From positions 1 through 7,619 of the forward strand of contig CACXFP010000135.1 of NCBI GenBank assembly GCA_902766985.1: a stretch of 7,619 nt of DNA, given 5' to 3'. The DNA comes from an uncultured Bacteroidia bacterium. Lineage in GTDB: Bacteria; Bacteroidota; Bacteroidia; Bacteroidales; UBA932. Position numbers and translations under genes: made by a program. The notes under the pieces are model-generated. The model was not told the origin of the DNA and made no database searches. It was given only the letters and a program-made list of their open reading frames with translations. Numbering within the stretch: the first letter of the stretch is position 1; each line of letters starts with the position of its first letter. Shown piece after piece: positions 5,828-7,619 of the stretch.

Positions 5828-5847
5828 CCGGACCGTCGTGGATCCGG
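5828..5847 (+). promoter_or_regulatory. possible stem-loop at the 5' end of the corA leader
   Basis: CCGGACC (5828-5834) can pair with GG plus TCCGG (5840-5841 and 5843-5847), with one bulged A and a five-base loop. It would sit at the very 5' end of the mRNA. It could stabilise the transcript or take part in leader control. No T-run follows, so it is not a terminator, and I do not recognise a known riboswitch. Confidence 0.35.
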
Positions 5848-5904
5848 AATGATTATGAAGTAATGACCATCCCTGGCGACTGGCAGGGAAAAACAGGAAA
5901 AGGC

Positions 5905-6852
5905 ATGATCACAATCTTCTACAAAACCAACGGAAAGGTTATGGTTTCCCAGTCGGAAACATTTTTCGCGAACCTTCGCAGGGAAAATGTCCTTTGGATA
6001 GACCTTCTCGCCCCTTCCGGGGATGAGAAGCATGCCACGGAAGCCTTCCTCGACACCGAAATCCAGAGCCGCGCCCAGGCCGAGGAAATCGAGAGCTCCT
6101 CCCGTTTCTCAGAGACGGACAAGGCGGTTTTCGCCAACACCAACTTCCTCCTTCCCGGACCGGAGGAGTATTATATGGAGGCAGTCTCGTTCACCCTTGT
6201 AGGCCAGACGCTTACCACTCTAAGGGAAGTTCCGCTGCGCAGTTTTACCGAACTTCAGAGAAGGATCGAGGCCATGCCTAAGCAGTACGCCAACGGCTTT
6301 GCGGTCTTTGCCAGCATACTCGAGCAGAGGGTCGACCTCGATGCCGATATGATCGAGCTTATGTCCAAGGAGATAGCCCAGTACAGCAAGAGGGTCAACC
6401 AGCAGGAAGACATAAACGAGGATTTTCTGTTGGATATCAATCAGTTGCAGGAGAATACGATGCTTGTGCGCGAGAACATCGTGGACAAGCAGAGGCTCGT
6501 GTCGAACTTCCTCCGCAGCAACAAGTATCCCGCCGCCCTGGAAGGCCGGTTCAACGTCCTCCTGCAGGATATAACCTCCCTCATCAACCATACCGATTTC
6601 TCTTTCGAGAGGCTGGAATACCTGCAGGATACTGTCGTGGGTCTTATCAACCTTGAGCAGAACAAGATCATGAAGATATTCACCCTTGTTTCCCTGCTCC
6701 TGATGCCTCCGACCCTGGTCGCGAGTTTCTATGGCATGAACGTCGAACTCCCGCTGGCCGGAATCAAGCTGGCCTGGGTGATTATCGTGGGTATCATGAT
6801 CATTTCCTTCGCCGTTGTACTGTATGTGTTCAAGAAGCGGCGGATGCTCTGA
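5905..6852 (+). CDS. corA: CorA-family magnesium/divalent cation transporter
   Basis: CorA proteins are homopentameric inner-membrane channels that admit Mg2+ (and Co2+ or Ni2+) and are gated by intracellular Mg. From this start the protein has 315 residues. A soluble alpha/beta cytoplasmic domain covers about 1-130, and long helices rich in charged residues about 130-255. The first membrane segment is near 258-276 and ends in the signature YGMN (276-279), where GMN is the selectivity motif. A short loop (VELPLAGIK) and a second membrane segment near 288-308 follow, then the basic tail KKRRML. I chose the ATG at 5905 because MITIFYKTNGK looks like the family start and the purine-rich AGGAAAAGG stands just upstream. 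An in-frame ATG at 5863 would add 14 residues. The TTG at 5821 lies in the promoter and is rejected. The gene has its own promoter and a terminator at 6899-6926. Confidence 0.93.
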   Translation: MITIFYKTNGKVMVSQSETFFANLRRENVLWIDLLAPSGDEKHATEAFLDTEIQSRAQAEEIESSSRFSETDKAVFANTNFLLPGPEEYYMEAVSFTLVGQTLTTLREVPLRSFTELQRRIEAMPKQYANGFAVFASILEQRVDLDADMIELMSKEIAQYSKRVNQQEDINEDFLLDINQLQENTMLVRENIVDKQRLVSNFLRSNKYPAALEGRFNVLLQDITSLINHTDFSFERLEYLQDTVVGLINLEQNKIMKIFTLVSLLLMPPTLVASFYGMNVELPLAGIKLAWVIIVGIMIISFAVVLYVFKKRRML

Positions 6853-6868
6853 TTTTTTGATTTTAAGT

Positions 6869-6899
6869 TTTGATAATCAGAAATATTTGTCTATTTTTG
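6869..6899 (+). promoter_or_regulatory. consensus promoter of rpsA
   Basis: TTTG at 6869-6872, a 19-base spacer and TATTTTTG at 6892-6899 (followed by C) give the best match in the window to the Bacteroidota -33/-7 consensus. Transcription should start near 6903, leaving a leader of about 87 bases before the rpsA ATG. The -7 box shares its last base with the corA terminator stem. A strong promoter suits a ribosomal protein gene. Confidence 0.85.
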
Positions 6900-6926
6900 C
6901 TCGCCTTTTTCCGGCGGGCATTTTTT
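6899..6926 (+). terminator. rho-independent terminator after corA
   Basis: GCTCGCC (6899-6905) and GGCGGGC (6913-6919) form a 7-bp stem with one G-U pair and a 7-base loop. One A and six T residues (6921-6926) follow. It lies 46 bases after the corA stop codon. The rpsA transcript is expected to begin within the left arm or loop, so it would not form this hairpin. Confidence 0.85.
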
Positions 6927-6989
6927 ATCCTGTCCGTACGGGAAGTGCACAACATAATGTTTAACGTCCTAATTATTTAATTATCAATT

Positions 6990-7619
6990 ATGGAAGAAGA
7001 AATCAAAAAAGCAGAGGAGCCTGTAGTGGAAGCCCCCAAGGCAGAAGCTCCCGCTGAAAAAGAAACCAGGAAGCCGGCCAACGCTTCGGTTGCACCCGAG
7101 GAGTTTGACTGGGAAGCTTTCGAGCGCGAAGAGGTCTATGACCCCAGCGAGAAGGAAAAGATCAAGGAAGCCTACGACCAGACCCTTTCCAAGGTTGTCG
7201 AGAACGAGGTCGTAGAGGGAGTCGTCACCGCCATCAACAAGAGGGAGGTCATCGTGAACATCGGTTACAAGAGCGAAGGCGTGATCGCAGCTCCCGAGTT
7301 CCGTTACAACCCTGAGCTCAAGGTGGGCGACACCGTCGAGGTTTACGTGGAGTCCGCTGAGGACAGGAAGGGACAGCTCCTTCTCTCCCACAAGAAAGCC
7401 CGCGCTCTCAAGTCCTGGGATAGGGTTAACGAGGCTTACGACAAGAACGAGGTTGTCAAGGGCTTCATCAAGACCCGCACCAAGGGCGGCATGATCGTGG
7501 ATGTATTCGGAATCGAGGCCTTCCTCCCCGGATCCCAGATCGACATCAAGCCCATCCGTGACTACGACGTATTCGTAGATACCACCATGGACTTCAAGAT
7601 TGTGAAAATCAATCAGGAA
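6990..7619 (+). CDS. rpsA: 30S ribosomal protein S1 (N-terminal 210 residues, runs off the window)
   Basis: S1 binds mRNA on the small ribosomal subunit through a row of S1 (OB-fold) domains and helps start translation. The visible part begins with a flexible stretch rich in Glu, Ala, Lys and Pro (residues 2-38). A helical linker follows, then the first S1 domain at about 71-136 (ENEVVEGVVTAINKREVIVNIG to QLLLSHKKA). A second S1 domain starts near 152, with KGFIKTRTKGGMIVDVFGIEAFLP. The frame is open to the last base, ending exactly on codon 210; the whole protein should be roughly three times longer with several more S1 domains. The ATG at 6990 follows a very AT-rich leader without a Shine-Dalgarno sequence, typical for ribosomal protein genes of this group. 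Transcription comes from the promoter at 6869-6899. Confidence 0.95.
   Translation, partial: MEEEIKKAEEPVVEAPKAEAPAEKETRKPANASVAPEEFDWEAFEREEVYDPSEKEKIKEAYDQTLSKVVENEVVEGVVTAINKREVIVNIGYKSEGVIAAPEFRYNPELKVGDTVEVYVESAEDRKGQLLLSHKKARALKSWDRVNEAYDKNEVVKGFIKTRTKGGMIVDVFGIEAFLPGSQIDIKPIRDYDVFVDTTMDFKIVKINQE

Noticed and set aside
5821..5904. A TTG-initiated N-terminal extension of CorA by 28 residues.
   Set aside because: The TTG is part of the TACTTTTG promoter box, so a transcript from that promoter would start downstream of it. The added residues do not look like the family N-terminus.
6984..7391. A minus-strand open frame of 135 codons opposite rpsA.
   Set aside because: The plus strand encodes ribosomal protein S1 with S1 domains; the antisense product is a composition artefact.
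1..7619. A new defence, mobile or biosynthetic system.
   Set aside because: No direct repeat array, transposase, integrase, toxin-antitoxin pair, attachment site or biosynthetic cluster is visible. All larger genes belong to known families, mostly housekeeping ones.

Overview
The window is a housekeeping stretch of a chromosome, most likely from a member of the Bacteroidota, probably the order Bacteroidales, with protein-coding DNA that is GC-rich by eye. The protein sequences fit that group. More telling are the promoters: every divergent or stand-alone gene start carries a TAnnTTTG box, the -7 element of the Bacteroidota primary sigma factor. AT-rich leaders without clear Shine-Dalgarno sequences precede several genes, which is also typical. 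Arg AGG codons are common throughout.

Layout from left to right: the first 23 bases are the start of a gene leaving the window on the minus strand (signal-peptide-like start, MKRLLLV). Next is a class II fructose-bisphosphate aldolase gene (fba, minus strand) with a clear terminator. Across a short divergent promoter region begins a plus-strand cluster: guanylate kinase (gmk), nicotinate-nucleotide adenylyltransferase (nadD), a short CYTH-domain protein and a PnuC-family vitamin or nucleoside transporter. gmk/nadD and CYTH/pnuC overlap at their ends. A secreted SGNH/GDSL hydrolase gene meets pnuC head-on with no gap. It is transcribed away from a BadF/BadG-type sugar-kinase-like gene, and the two core promoters form a perfect inverted repeat. 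The kinase gene overlaps recR by four bases. After it come a CorA-type divalent cation transporter with its own promoter and leader, a terminator, and the first 210 codons of rpsA (ribosomal protein S1), which runs off the right edge.

The genes do not form one pathway. They are core metabolism (glycolysis, GMP phosphorylation, NAD synthesis, Mg uptake), DNA repair and translation. The possible functional links are nadD with pnuC (pyridine nucleotide supply) and CYTH with pnuC (a triphosphatase beside a vitamin transporter). I found no mobile element, CRISPR array, defence system, tRNA or rRNA, and no convincing new biological system. The points worth a second look are in the control regions: the overlapping divergent promoters with a nearly leaderless kinase mRNA, the rpsA promoter built into the corA terminator, the palindrome between fba and gmk, and the corA leader with competing start codons.
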